The notes: a model not told the origin generated them from the letters alone. Shown: positions 33,052-44,935, numbered from the stretch's first letter. The stretch is 64,000 bases of DNA from Arctopsyche grandis (GCF_051622035.1 NC_135365.1:13744001-13808000), one strand, 5' to 3'. Made by a program: numbers and translations.

Positions 33052-33765
33052 TCAGTATTTTGTCTTTCTGGCTATGCGCATCGCTAAAAAAGGTAGCAGC
33101 TTGATAAGAGTTAGCATGTGGGAGAAGGTATATCCTGCGAGTGCACCCAAACAACACGGAACGGGCCAAGCTTGCCACGGACGATCCCAATCCAGAGGAA
33201 TCGCAATAGCTCCACACCATGTTCCAAACAGTGTTAAAAATATGTGTTGCTGAAGAGTCTCCATCGTCTTGTCACCGCTGAATTTTCTAGATCCCGTCAA
33301 AATGGACATAGTCGGGTCGACTCCGGCATGGAAGCAAGATGGAAAAATTGTCAGTATCGTCAACAAAAGAGATAGCATGAAGGTTTCTTCGTATTGATTT
33401 ATAATCGGAGCACCGAATAGAACAAGCGCCACGAAATAAGCCCCCACACACGTGGGAAGGAAAATCAAACATTTGAAAAAGTCCCGGAGGCGAAATTTCG
33501 TAGCCTTTCTTATCTTTGGAAGTTTTGCATCCTTCAGATAGGGAACTTCAGGTCGCGCTGCCGCAAATACGAATTTGAGTGACTCTGCAAGGAGCAATGC
33601 TAATGGAACGTGTGCAGAAGAATAGTGACCCAATTCTTGTAGCTCATCACGTAGGGACAATAGAACTACCAACAACGGAGCTACAGCCAGCGATAGTGCC
33701 GATCCGAACGCTATTGATGCACGACTTTTTTGTTCCACAACGGCGTTTAGATTACCAGTCCACAT
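33052..33765 (-). CDS. PIGF: GPI ethanolamine phosphate transferase, stabilizing subunit PIG-F
   Basis: PIG-F is an ER multipass protein that stabilises PIG-O and PIG-G when ethanolamine phosphate is added to GPI anchors. The single visible exon encodes 237 aa from ATG at 33,765, near the family size of about 220 aa. Family motifs include VALVLFGAPIIN, a run of hydrophobic membrane segments, and the diagnostic C-terminal block TWCGAIAIPLDWDRPWQAWP followed by VPCCLGALAGY. The C-terminus is basic (RIARKTKY), fitting ER retention. A splice acceptor TTTTAG lies just upstream of the ATG, so at least one 5' exon exists, most likely untranslated; I did not find it. A minus-strand ATTAAA at about 32,942 may be the poly(A) signal. 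Confidence 0.9.
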   Translation of the reverse strand: MWTGNLNAVVEQKSRASIAFGSALSLAVAPLLVVLLSLRDELQELGHYSSAHVPLALLLAESLKFVFAAARPEVPYLKDAKLPKIRKATKFRLRDFFKCLIFLPTCVGAYFVALVLFGAPIINQYEETFMLSLLLTILTIFPSCFHAGVDPTMSILTGSRKFSGDKTMETLQQHIFLTLFGTWCGAIAIPLDWDRPWQAWPVPCCLGALAGYTFSHMLTLIKLLPFLAMRIARKTKY

Positions 33766-33771
33766 GATCAA

Positions 33772-34675
33772 TTCCTAAAACAGAATTAATACACAATTGT
33801 TATATAAAATAATTTATATAATCAAGTACAAGATAATTATCGCTCATTTGCAAAAATAGTGTCACAAAACAAATAATTGATTTTTCAGAATATACTTTTG
33901 AAGGCTTTGAAATATCATGAATTAACTAAGTAGTAGTTTTATAGTACAGATATAAATAAAAGCTTAGAGATAGCTGTGGCTTTTTCAAACAAATTCATAA
34001 AAGCCTTCCTGAAATTCTAAGTGTGACGCATCACGTAGCGATACATAATAGGTTACACAGATACACAGATGATGCATCAACACTATGTAGTAAGAAATAC
34101 ATCAAAATAAAATTGTTAATGAAAAATGTTAAATACCGGCTTTTTGTACTTAAATATGCATTGACATACTATATGAATCTATCAGTGCAAAATTTAGCCC
34201 GACCGTCTGATAAAATATATCTGACAGTAATCGCAACTAATATTTTATCGGCCATATTCATATACCGCTGAAATTTAATTGTTATTGGTTTATACACTAT
34301 TTTCACTATTAAAGAAATTATAAAATGAAAACATGGCGCTATTATAGTCAAAAGAAAGACTTTTTTTGTAAATGGTTATAATTTTTATAATCATTCACAG
34401 AGAGTTCTTAACTCATAGAAATGATTTTGTAAAAAAAGAATACACGATAAAAATAAATAAACGCTTTTCATTTAAATAAAATTCAATAGATTCAGCCATA
34501 CATAATTTTATAAAAAAAAAATGATATAAATTAATTAATAAATCATTAATATTGTAGTATGGACGTGAAGAGAGGTTTCCGAGATTGGAGTGGAAGACGC
34601 AGTGATTAGTGATAGAGGTAGTTTGCTATCGATCCGTCGACCAGCCAGTTCCGAACGAATTACTGCATATACATA
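33772..34675. other. AT-rich gene-free stretch upstream of PIG-F
   Basis: It should contain the first exon and promoter of PIG-F on the minus strand, but no convincing donor or promoter pair was identified. Short frames have no domains. Confidence 0.45.
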
Positions 34676-35451
34676 TGTAGGCGGGGTAGGTAAGTGTTGA
34701 CCGTATCCCGGCCTAACGAAACACTGTTGTGTTAGTTTTATAAAGTTTTATTGTTTGCCTATGGTTGTACAAAGGTATGGTATTTGTGGGCAAAAGTATG
34801 TCGTTCAGCGGTCTCTGGATATGGTAGAGTGTCGCTGGCTCGGCATTCAGCTATGTTCAGAAGGTCTCTGGATGCGGCAGTGTGTTGCTGGCTCGGTGTT
34901 CGGCTATGTTCGGAAGGTCTCTGGATACGGCAGTGTGTTGCTGGCTCGTCCGGCTGGTTGATCTTCCAAGTCCGCGTAGTGTAGTGGTGGCTGGTCAGGA
35001 GCTGTATGTCGACGCTTGCTGCTGTGGGTCGACTGGCATTGTTTGGGTTGTACCTCCTTTTATAGTGTTTCTGGAATCGCCTGACCGATGGTGGTGGTTT
35101 GTTGATGTGTAAGAAAGGAATGCACTTTTGTCGAGGCGTAGAATTTTCTGGAACGATTGATGGAAGTGGTTGTTGATGCGTAAGCGCATGTGGTTGTTGA
35201 TGCGTGAACGAGGAATGCACTTTTGTCGAGGCGTAGAATTTTCTGGAATGATTGGCGCCGTTCCGCTCGATGTGGTTTAATGGTGGCGGCGTATTTCGAT
35301 CGTTTTGGTTCCATTCGACTGGTAGGGGCGTTCCGCTTGAGTTTAATATAATGACTGCAGGTGTACGACGTCTGGTTTTCGGGAGTGTAGTTTGTTGTTG
35401 CGGAATATTCTCGAATGTTTCGATGACGATGACGACGACGAGATTCCTACA
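34676..35451 (-). mobile_element. Solo LTR fossil, copy 2 (Gypsy-like)
   Basis: This is the inverted relative of the LTR at 29,394-30,236, from TGTAGGCGGGGTAGG to GATTCCTACA on the plus strand, with the poly(A) signal read on the minus strand. The flanks carry CATA on both sides (34,672-34,675 and 35,452-35,455). It is 776 bp, somewhat shorter than copy 1. Both look like solo LTRs of one family of moderate age. Confidence 0.85.
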
Positions 35452-35474
35452 CATATGTACATATGTATGGGTAA

Positions 35475-35665
35475 ACGGACTACTAGTCATATGTGAACCA
35501 GTCACAGGACAACCGGTCGCTTTATATCGGTCACACGTGATAACCCGTCACACTAAAACTGGTCACGAGAAAACTGGTTGTTAGGATGTGACCAGTTTTA
35601 GTGTGACGGGTAATCACGTGTGACCGATCTAGAGCGACCGGTTCACATTTGACTAGTAATCACCG
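35475..35665. mobile_element. Fold-back element next to the solo LTR
   Basis: CCGGTCGC..CGGTCACACGTGAT...CACTAAAACTGGTCAC is inverted as GTGACCAGTTTTAGTG...ATCACGTGTGACCG...GCGACCGG, around a loop of about 20 bp. Outer words ACTAGTCATATGTGAACC and GGTTCACATTTGACTAGT extend the pairing. No coding content. Confidence 0.8.
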
Positions 35666-35839
35666 AACCATATGTATGAACTTTCGGCAGAGAAAAATCA
35701 TCGGTGAATGGGTAGTATATACATAGTTTGCTAATATGCCGAGGCCTTTTTTACGTGAACGCGCGATCAACTAATTAGTGCTGGTAATCTCTATATTACA
35801 GTACTTTCATTGTTAATTCAAACCATTTCAATTGTGACA

Positions 35840-35911
35840 GTTTCAGTCAGACGAAATCTTCAGTGAAGTGAAGTTAAAACTCAACTCAAATTAAAAGCAA
35901 ATAACTCGAAA
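35840..35911 (+). promoter_or_regulatory. Candidate first exon and start site of RhoGDI (distal)
   Basis: GTTTCAGTCAGACG near 35,840 has a TCAGT initiator, and the segment ends AACTCGAAAG|GTAAAG, a good donor. It could splice to the 5' UTR part of the coding exon at 38,351. This is inferred from signals only. Confidence 0.4.
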
Positions 35912-35989
35912 GGTAAAGAATATCTGTAAAATAGCGTGTAACGCATGTGAGATGAATAAGTAAATCGATTGTACATTTTTCTGGAATGA

Positions 35990-36350
35990 ATCACAGCGAC
36001 ACGCTTACTCGGGGGAGAGTTGGCAGCAGTGGCATTGTGCAGGAAACGAGGCGACAGTTGGCCGGTGTGTCGTCGTCGGTCGGTCGTGTGTCCGCTCCTG
36101 CCTCCAGTGCTCTTTCAGCACCGGTCATTCGTTGACCCCGTCTGCGTCTGCGTCTGCCCCGCTCCACTCGCTCCCAGGTGAGTCACCTTCATCCCCTAAG
36201 CCACCCTTATCCCCCGCCACGCTCTACCCGAGCACAAAGACGCGCCGCGCCGCGCCCGTGACTCAGCGTCGTCTCGTCTCCCCTCACCGCCACCCCCACC
36301 CCCACCCCCACCCCAACCTCAGCCGGCACACGCCCATCTCCACCGCGCCT
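35990..36350 (+). promoter_or_regulatory. GC-rich candidate alternative promoter/exon of RhoGDI
   Basis: The GC- and CpG-rich segment contains a good donor, CGCTCCCAG|GTGAGT, at 36,177/36,178. It is followed by a CCACCCCCACCCCC tract near 36,290-36,312. Its frames (79 codons) look like low-complexity Pro/Ser sequence. An alternative 5' UTR exon of RhoGDI is the simplest reading. Confidence 0.4.
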
Positions 36351-37008
36351 CTTCATTCATCAACTCGATGAATGAGGAATTACTATTTTTGGTCTAACGA
36401 GTTATATTCACACCCTCGCACCGATTTTTCCCGTTCGTCATTTTTATTTTCCGTTGCACATTTGGACGCGGAGCCTTATCGTGCTCGTGTGCAAATCGCC
36501 GAAGGACCATTTGTTATGTGTGAATTATTTGCACTTTCCGTTCTGCCATACGATTGCGAGTTTAAACAGATGACACATTGTTATTTTGGTACCATTGGTA
36601 ACATCTCTCGCAACTTTCGTGCCGGCTGAAGACTTTTCAAAGGAAACTAGTTTTTATGCACTCGTGCTTACGGTCGATAAATGACTGTCGAACTCATTCA
36701 GTTTTACGTATTCATTTATTCATTCATTTTCACGCGCTGAATGTGTTCCCTTTTTATTTACAAGGTTTTATTTAAAGGTCGCCTTATCGTTATGAATGTG
36801 TGTAGCCGATTGTGAGTGAAAAACCGCATGTCCTTTATCTTGGCTGTGCGATTTCATTTGAGGCCGTTTGTAATAAAATCGATAAAATGGAAAATTTTCC
36901 TTTTTTTATTAAATTTAATTTATTGTGCAAATTTTTCAGTGAGAAAAAAAGTGTTTCCATATCATCCATTTGAAGCTTTGAAAATCGTATTTAGAATTAG
37001 AAATTTAC
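36351..37008. other. RhoGDI intron 1, unassigned part
   Basis: It has mixed composition with frames of 85-147 codons that lack domains. The longer frame runs into the RTE fragment at 37,010 in antisense and is therefore spurious. Confidence 0.4.
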
Positions 37009-37009
37009 G

Positions 37010-37246
37010 TCATCATCATCATATACAGCCGCTCACCATCCACTGCTGGATGAAGGCCTCTCCAACACGCTTCCACTCATCTCTGTTTTGCGCAACTCTC
37101 ATCCATCTCACCCCACACATTTTCCTAATTTCGTTTACCCATCTATCATGCGGTCTTTTACCCTTTTGCATTCTTTCGGGTACAATTCTAGTACTTCTTT
37201 TGTCCATTCTTCTAGCCACATGGAAGAATAAACGAAAGGTGGACAA
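37010..37246 (-). pseudogene. RTE-like LINE 3' end
   Basis: The minus-strand frame reads ARRMDKRSTRIVPERMQKG, WVNEIRKMCGVRWMRVAQNR and GEAFIQQWMVSG, the C-terminal block of RTE-clade reverse transcriptases. The 3' end runs into ATGATGATG, the usual RTE tail. It is 5'-truncated and lies in the presumed RhoGDI intron 1. Relatives lie at 37.7-38.0, 51.1-51.6 and 58.3-58.9 kb. Confidence 0.8.
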
Positions 37247-37664
37247 AGGAAGAAATTAGCATAAATTTAATTTCAGTTCAAATATTTTGCTTCAAAATTG
37301 AAGACGACTAATATACCAGGATTTTAATAAATAAGTTTTCTTTGATATATTCGTTATCGCAATTTGAAAATCTGATAAATACGGTAGAACTTCGATTACC
37401 CAAATTGAATGTGGATTTAGATTGTGTGGATAATAAAAAATCCAAATAACCGAGAGGAGAAAATAGATAAACTAACGTTTTTTTCGCTTAAAAGTAGTGT
37501 TGGTATTTCAAAAAATATTCCACATAAAAATCCGCTGTTTTTATCTTAAAAAATATATTTATTTTGTTCATTTTGAATAATTGACGATCTACTTGCCGTT
37601 TAGCAATTATAGAAAGCTTTGAAATTAAACGAACATATTAACTTCAAATGTTATACAAAGTTTA

Positions 37665-38050
37665 ATGCACTCAAAGGAGTATGGAACTGTGCATGCTCAG
37701 CATAATGAGGAATGATAGAAACCGGAATACGTGGATGAGAAGTATGAAAAGGGTAGTGGATTTAGTGGAAAGAGTGAAGAGATTGAAATGGTAACGGGCA
37801 GGTCATATAATGGAGAAAAGAAGTGTTGGAATGGTACCCGAAAGAATGTTAAAGGTGAAAGGAAAATGTGTGGGATATAGTGGAGAGATTGATACGGCAA
37901 TGAGTGGGTCACGTAGCTAGAAGAAGTGCTAGAATGCTACCCAAAAGAATGTAAAAAGGTGAAGGGAAAACCGCAAAGAAGATGTGTAGACGAAATTAGG
38001 AGAATGTGTGGGGTGAGATGAATGAGAGTTACGCAAAACAAACGAACGGA
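37665..38050 (+). pseudogene. RTE-like LINE 3' fragment
   Basis: The plus strand has the nucleotide words GAATGGTACCCGAAAGAATG, GACGAAATTAGGAGAATGTG and GGGTGAGATGAATGAGAGTT, matching the 37,010 copy in opposite orientation. An internal stretch appears duplicated (37,790-37,870 and 37,895-37,970). It is decayed. Confidence 0.75.
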
Positions 38051-38370
38051 TGTAAATGAAACTCCAAAACCAAATTTATTTATCTTGTACTTTTTAAAGG
38101 GCCACGAACATTTTTCTAAATTCTAATGTATTTTGCTTTAATAGTTGATTGACTGAATCATATTTTAGTATTCATACAGGATTAATTGTAAAATTTTATA
38201 TGTGTTTACCATTTATGCGAAGAAAACTTATCTACTTCATTATAGCACACCGGAAGAATTGCTGATAAAAATATTTATACACGTTTTTCGATTAGAATAT
38301 AATAGTTGTGTTAAAATGTCATAATGAGATAATTTTTTATTTACTTCCAGTTCTTTTTTAATTGTGCAAC

Positions 38371-39681
38371 ATGTCGAACGAAAAGGAAGTCGCCGTGACT
38401 CCCGACGATGGTGAAGTAGAAGTCGACTCTACTTACAAACCGCCTCCAGAGAAGTCCCTCAGTGACATAATTGCCGCAGATCCCGAAGACGAGTCGCTCA
38501 GGAAATATAAGGAGGCGTTGTTGGGACAAGCTCAACAAGGACTAGTCATCGTCGGTGTGTATTATCAACCTTATTTGAATATGAAATGTTTGGTGTGTTC
38601 CCTCGACTACTACTTGTACATGTACTAATTTGTGATATTTAACTTTTGAGTCAATTTTGGTTATTTCCTATATAGTTGGTATATCCTTTTTTTCTTATTA
38701 TTTTTACAGAGCCGTCCGATCCGAGAAAGGTTATTGTGAAAAAGCTTGCTTTGTGTGTTCAGGGTCGTGACGATCTCGAACTTGACCTAACTGGCGATAT
38801 TAACGACCTCAAAAAACAGGTCAATTCACATTAAACCTTTTTGTATATATATTGTAGAAAATTTTTCAAAAAATTTTATATTGCTCACTATATAATCATT
38901 GTGTTTATTTATTTATTTTTTATTATTTTTTCAGGTGTTTACGATCAAAGATGGTGTTCAGTATAAAATACGTATAGATTTTATTGTGCAGCGTGAAATA
39001 GTGCACGGTTTGAAATACGTTCAAAAGATATACAGGCTCGGAGTTCCAGGTAAAATATTTCAACGGAATAAATAATTACTTAAAATCTATTCATATTCAT
39101 TTATCTTTTTTTAATTGTATACACGGTCAGCTCTTAAACTTTTAACATTTGTTTATTTTTACATTGCTATCGTGGATATATTTACATAGGAACTGGTATG
39201 TATTAAATTGTCAATGTAGATTTGATTAAAGTGTAACATCTCGACATTTAATTGAATTTGTAAAGTTTGTTCGCGAGTTCGTATGCGAGCTTCAGTGTGA
39301 CTTGCATATTAAGTATTTTTGATTGAGAGTGGAAATATGTGTAGACATTAACATTGCTCACATCTCCTTATCGAGCGCACAATGCTTAAAGTTGTATATG
39401 CTCGCTGTGGAGTGTTTATAAAATATGTACATATGTACGTACGAGTCAGTTTTGGTTTTAAACGTTTACATGCAATTTCAGTTGACAAGATGGTCCACAT
39501 GGTGGGTTCTTATCCTCCCAAGGCTGAAATTCAATCGTACACCACACCCCCGGAAGATGCCCCGTCCGGAATGATATCCCGAGGATCGTACACGGTGAAC
39601 AGCCTCTTCACCGACGACGATAAAAATCGACATCTCCAATGGGAGTGGGCTTTCGAAATCAAGAAGGATTGGAAAGATTAA
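38371..39681 (+). CDS. RhoGDI: Rho GDP-dissociation inhibitor
   Basis: RhoGDI extracts prenylated, GDP-bound Rho/Rac/Cdc42 from membranes and keeps them in the cytosol. Four coding exons join in frame: 38,371-38,554; 38,710-38,819; 38,935-39,049; 39,482-39,681, giving 202 aa, as in other animals (human 204). The N-terminal regulatory arm is acidic and includes YKPPPEKSLSDIIAADPEDE. The Ig-like lipid-binding domain includes VQREIVHGLKYVQK, MVGSYPPKAEIQSYTTPPED, SRGSYTVNSLFTDDDK and WEWAFEIKKDWKD. The start is the ATG at 38,371; an acceptor at 38,350/38,351 shows that a 5' UTR exon lies upstream. The last exon is flanked by TTTCAG and ends at TAA. Confidence 0.97.
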
Positions 39682-41600
39682 ATGCATCACCGACGGTTGC
39701 GAGTTTTAGGGAGCATGGTTTGAGAATTGTAAAATCTAAATACTTCCAATTTTCCAAAAAAGACTTATTAGTAACCTTGTCACCATTACCTAAAATTAAT
39801 GTAATTTAGATTATTGAATAGTTTCAGTTGTGATTATATTTAACGTGGTATTATATTTTATAGTTCCTTTTTGGTTGCGGCGTCGTATGCCGTAAGGGAT
39901 GTATTGCTTATTTCACTGTTAATGCGTTTCAACGTTTCCCATTCATTGGTTTGAATAATTTTATGGAGCTAAATTACGGTATATGCTGTTAACCTTAGTT
40001 TAATTATTTAAAGGTTAACTATTACAAGTCAATAAGAAGAATATACATATATGGTGAGTAGTATAAACAGTTTTATACCGATGGGTTGTATTGGGTAGTA
40101 AGTGTTTATATACTCGGACGTAATTGAGACAATGTTACTTAAATATAAGATGCTCAGATCAATATTGAAGTTGCTCATATATTAATTTATAAATGTGTTT
40201 TTATGATAAATTTACGATTCAATCAAATAGTAATTGCATATACTGGTGACTTGCAATCTACACTTTAAGATTGCTATTTTTATTATTTCATTTAATGTTT
40301 TGCTTATTGTCATTTTTTTTTTTGATTCATTAAAATCATTTAAAATTAGACAATTGTGTCCAATTATATAGAAAGCAAGTATGTAATATTTTTACATATA
40401 CATATATATAGTTTTTACTTGATTTTGAATGTTTTTATTTTTTATATGTTTTATACTTTTAACAAATTCTGCGTGTTTCATCCATACCCTTTTTTGTGGT
40501 TGTGTACGAAATGAATAAAATAAACATATGCATTATTTACACATATAGAACTGTGTTGGCTGTTGCCGTCTGTGATAAAACTGTATGCAAGTATTTTGTC
40601 TTGGTTTTTTAGTGACTTGTAAAAATAACGCGAAATGTTTCAATGGAAGATGTCCCGAAGAAGGCTGCAGTCAACACTTATAGAATTCAAAATGTAAAAG
40701 ATATAGAGTAATATATATATATTTATACAAAATGCTTAACTGTATATTGACTATGTACAATACTTTGCGTGTGATGATTTGCACAAAAATTTGCCTTAAA
40801 GTGTATTAGCATATTGGGTTTATTGCAATAATTCTGCAATAAGTTAGGCAGGTGATAATGTCAGCCATATTTTTGTGTCATAAAATATAAAAGATTTTGA
40901 TCCTATTAAATGCAATAAATTATTTTAAGAATACGCTTAACGTCAATCGTATTATGCTAACGTGTTTATTTTTCCCGTTTCATATGCTGTACTTATTTTA
41001 TTTTAGTGATTCATTTTCAGTCGTATATTTCGTTCTCTGCATAGCGTAGTCTTGATATCAATGTGATGAATGGGTATGAGACATATCTATTTTTTCATAT
41101 GAATTTATGTATATCACCGCTGTAGGTGAAATAAATGGAAACAGTATTAAGTATACCCTCAAGGTTGTAACTTTTTCTATTGCTAAAGCTAAAAAAAAGC
41201 TTGGAGCGTTGTATTAACATGATAAGACATACAAATATACAAATTCCCTATTTGTAAGTGAACTATGTTTTTGATACCTTTACCGATGGAAACAACTTCA
41301 ATGATATGTATACTAAGTCAAAGTTGAATGTATTTTGACAATTCCAGAGTATTTTTGCATTTTTGTCAATTCATAAATGAGTTTAAAATTTAAGATGAGG
41401 CTTTCCGAATTCAATTACAGATTTGTAGACGTCAGAGTAAACTTTGTATCGGAATAATTGTGAGTGCAATTCCTTTAAATCTTTGATGGTTTGTAATTTT
41501 AATTAAGAATTAGCTTCCCTGAAGTCTGAATATATTATATTTAGCTATTGAGTTATACCAAAAATAAATATTTTTAAAAACAGTAATTGATATCTTTGGT
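39682..41600 (+). other. RhoGDI 3' UTR and downstream DNA
   Basis: AT-rich with no frames. A plus-strand AATAAA lies near 40,513 (GAATGAATAAAATAAAC) and others follow further downstream, so the 3' UTR may be about 0.85 kb or longer. Confidence 0.5.
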
Positions 41601-42123
41601 GTTTTTTTTCAAATAATTGTATACATTTAATGTATACAAAAAAAAAATCTATTGATAAAAATGAAACAAGCTTATAGTAGGAATAATCTTTTTTGCTATA
41701 TATATTTTATTAAAATTATGTGTTAATGATCCAAACAAATATATTATGTATTTTTTCCAATTATATATGTATATATGAATACAGAGATTAGTTGCATCTA
41801 TTTTTGTCTCATGTTGCATTTCAATTATTGTGCGCTCTAAATAAGATTGTTTTCATATGTTTAATAACCCTGGTGCCTCTTTAAGTGCTATATACGTATG
41901 ATATACCTGAATAGCTTATTTATACCCAATGCATTGTGTAATACATACATAATTCTAAATGCTCACGTTCGTTAAGAATTTTCTACCCATTTTCATTGTT
42001 TGTGTGTCAGCGAAAAATTGTATTTTATAAAAATGTAGAAAAACCCATTAAAAAAATACATAATATATCTGCCTGTTTTATTACAAACAGTTTCCTTTTT
42101 TAAATTTTGAAACATGTCTTTGA
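41601..42123. other. Gap between the RhoGDI and cyclase 3' ends
   Basis: AT-rich DNA without frames between convergent genes. No feature beyond microsatellite words. Confidence 0.55.
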
Positions 42124-44406
42124 TCAAAAGAAGTTATGTACGTCAGTTCTCGGACAGATTGCAGTCAGTCGACAGGGTGCACCAGTTCCATCTTGAATCT
42201 TCATTGGCATTACTATGATCGTACAAAGACTACCTAAAATCAAAGAATGTATTGATTATTCAATGCAACAAACTGACCAACTCCTTAAATGGATTGTGAC
42301 TTCAGAACAGATAGAAATTTTTTAATTATATACGCATTTTCATCGACAAAAATGGTAGCCCAAAAACATTTCAACTAACATTTGCTATATGATAAGATAA
42401 TGAAGGACCCATGACTGAACTTATAAAAATAATAAATTTATTTAATACTAGTAATTGCGGTAAACTCGCAATTCGGATCAATGGAATCAATAATTAAGAA
42501 TTAAATTAATTTTTTTTAAAAAAAATTCTTTTGTTTTTGTCGGCCAATCATGTGAATGAAGTGATATGCCGCGTGTCTTTCCACGATATACGATTTCAAG
42601 GGGAGATAGAGACAGCATGTTAGACAATCAAACGCACGCATTAGGCTATTATTATATACGATTAGTGATTCCAATAATGGTATTTGTAATATAAACCTCT
42701 TAAACATGGCAAATCTAAGAGTAAACATTAATTTCTTTTTTTTATTAAATTTATTTGAATAGAAAAAAATTAATATTTGTTATATATATAAGGTAATTAC
42801 TTGGCAGAGTTTTCTCTAAGTTTACATTTTCCAACATGAAAATGTTTTTAGCTGCAAAGGTCTTATGCGCTAATCCTCGATGTTCAGAGCCGGGATCTAC
42901 TGATGGTGTGTCAACTCCTACACCAATTAAAGTCCTTGTTTCCGTCAACCATTTTGCAACATCTTCACTTATTCCTGTTTATTATTTAAAAAAATCAAAT
43001 TATATTATAATGGTCACAATTATAATGAAATTTCAACACTAAAGTCAAACATTTTGTTTCTTACTGTTCGTCAAGACTACATATGTACATAAATACATAT
43101 TCCTATAATTGTAAATGCTTTAAAACTACTATGGAATGTGTACATGGTTTGAAATTATTTATATTGTAAAGGAATTTTCAATTCAATGCTTGTTGAATAT
43201 TCATATGTAGTGTTTTATTGATAATTTTCAATTAGTCTATTTTAAATGGTATGCGATTAATTGAAAATATGTAGCCGTGTTCATCGTTCAGATTGTCCAC
43301 GTATTAGATCTCACCTGGGAAATTCAGATTGTTTCCGGTGGGTGAAGACGATCCCAAATACTTTGTTGGATTGCCATAATGCTGACTCCAACCAAATCTG
43401 AATACCACTGTGAAATTTCTACGTGGATCTCCGACGAACAGGTGATCCATATGATGCCGCTCGAGTACAAAGTCTGCATTTCCAGCCACCTTTGTGCTCA
43501 AGTCCACTATTATCACTAGAATGGAACAATCATATTATTAAGTATGTATTATACATAGATACATTTTACGATTCAGATTATATAATAATTACAGGGCGTG
43601 ATGAGATTATCGATTGGTATTTGACCAACGGTCCATTTATTCTGAGCAAAGTGTATGGGAGCATCCAAATGGGTTCCACCATGCTCGGCTGCACAAAACT
43701 CGTTTGCTGAATACCTGAAATATGAATTGAATAATTGATTTGGATATGCATTTCTTATACACTATATTGTGTTGTGAGTCATCTTTTAATTCGATTCTTT
43801 GTTGATTTTAAATTATTGATTATGAATATAGCTCAAATAGGCAATACAACTTTTGCATCGATAATATGCATTTCAATGTAATTTATAATAAGGCGATGGT
43901 CATATACAGATGAGTTATTGTTGTATTCGCCACATTCGTTGTTCATAATTCAATCAATATCCGAAAGAAGATATCTAGACAAAAAAAAAGTGAGATAAAA
44001 CTATTACGAACCGAGTATATTGTCCATATCGGGTGAAATGACCTTTTCATGACTTTAAAAATCGCATATGTGTTCAAGAACCAGTCGCATAGACTTGAGC
44101 AATAATTTGTCGTTACGAGATGCAAATTTACTGCTTTTATTGCGCAAAGTTTCTGCAGCAATGTTGTGTGTGTCCATCGATTACTCACCATACGCCGTGA
44201 GGATTTTTCATGGCGACTTTCTTCGTGAACGAGAATTTTCTGCCTCCCGGCCAGTAAACGGTGTCATTGTCGAATGGATGTGATAGATCGACAAATTCGA
44301 ATCCACCGCTGAACAGGAAGTCGTTGATCTTGACTGGATCGTGGCACTGAACGGCCGCACACAAACAAAACACTAAGAAGACGCAAAGCAAAGAGCGTCC
44401 AGCCAT
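42124..44406 (-). CDS. Secreted kynurenine formamidase-like cyclase
   Basis: This belongs to the metal-dependent cyclase/kynurenine formamidase family (PF04199 type), whose members hydrolyse formylkynurenine or related cyclic amides. Five exons join in frame: 44,189-44,406; 43,593-43,714; 43,315-43,515; 42,801-42,974; 42,124-42,233, giving 274 aa. Residues 1-21 form a signal peptide (SLLCVFLVFCLCAAVQC). FVDLSHPFDNDTVYWPG is the N-terminal family block, and EHGGTHLDAPIHFAQ carries the HxGTHxDxPxH metal motif near residues 84-95. WLTETRTLIGVGVDTPSVDP and IIVMPMKIQDGTGAPCRL complete the family pattern. Substrate is unknown; insects often carry several such secreted paralogs. Confidence 0.9.
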
Positions 44407-44419
44407 CTTGTCCGCCTGC

Positions 44420-44457
44420 TAACGACTGACCGAAAACGCAAGAATAATTATATATAA
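44420..44457 (-). promoter_or_regulatory. TATA/initiator promoter of the cyclase gene
   Basis: On the minus strand TATATATAA starts near 44,456. TCAGTCG follows with its A at about 44,427, a spacing of about 29-30 bp as in arthropod TATA/Inr promoters. The start codon lies about 20 bp further at 44,406, so the 5' UTR would be very short. Confidence 0.6.
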
Positions 44458-44935
44458 AATTTTTATTTCTTTGAAAGTGGCATGGTACCATTTTGAGGTA
44501 AATCTTAAGTGGGAGTAAAGAATCGGAATACATGTATACAACCATTCTTTAAATGCTTATGATCAGAATTGTTTTTTAAGAGTTATGTACAATTTTTTGT
44601 GTATTATGTTTGCTCTAACAAAATCTCAATGCCAAGTAATATTTTTTGTCTGCAAATAAAAATATTAAATGTCATAAAACGGTTCAGTATACCACCAATT
44701 TCTAACATGAACTTCAAATCAATTGTATTATTATTAAACTAGTTTGTACCCCATGAAATATCATCGCATGAGTGTTGGCATATTAAGTTATTAAATAATA
44801 AAAAAATGTGTCGGTCCTGTGTTCGATCCGCATGCAGTCAAATTTTTATGAAATACATTTTTTAATATATTTAATTTAATATTTATATTTAATTGTTTAA
44901 TATGAAAAAAAAGGTGAAAACTACCTACCTACATA
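44458..44935. other. Upstream region of the cyclase gene
   Basis: AT-rich, without genes. Confidence 0.55.

Noticed and set aside
34759-35505. 248-codon minus frame
   Set aside because: It lies within the solo LTR and its flank; LTRs do not encode such a protein and no domain is seen.
36816-37259. 147-codon plus frame
   Set aside because: Its second half is antisense to an RTE reverse transcriptase C-terminus; no domain of its own.
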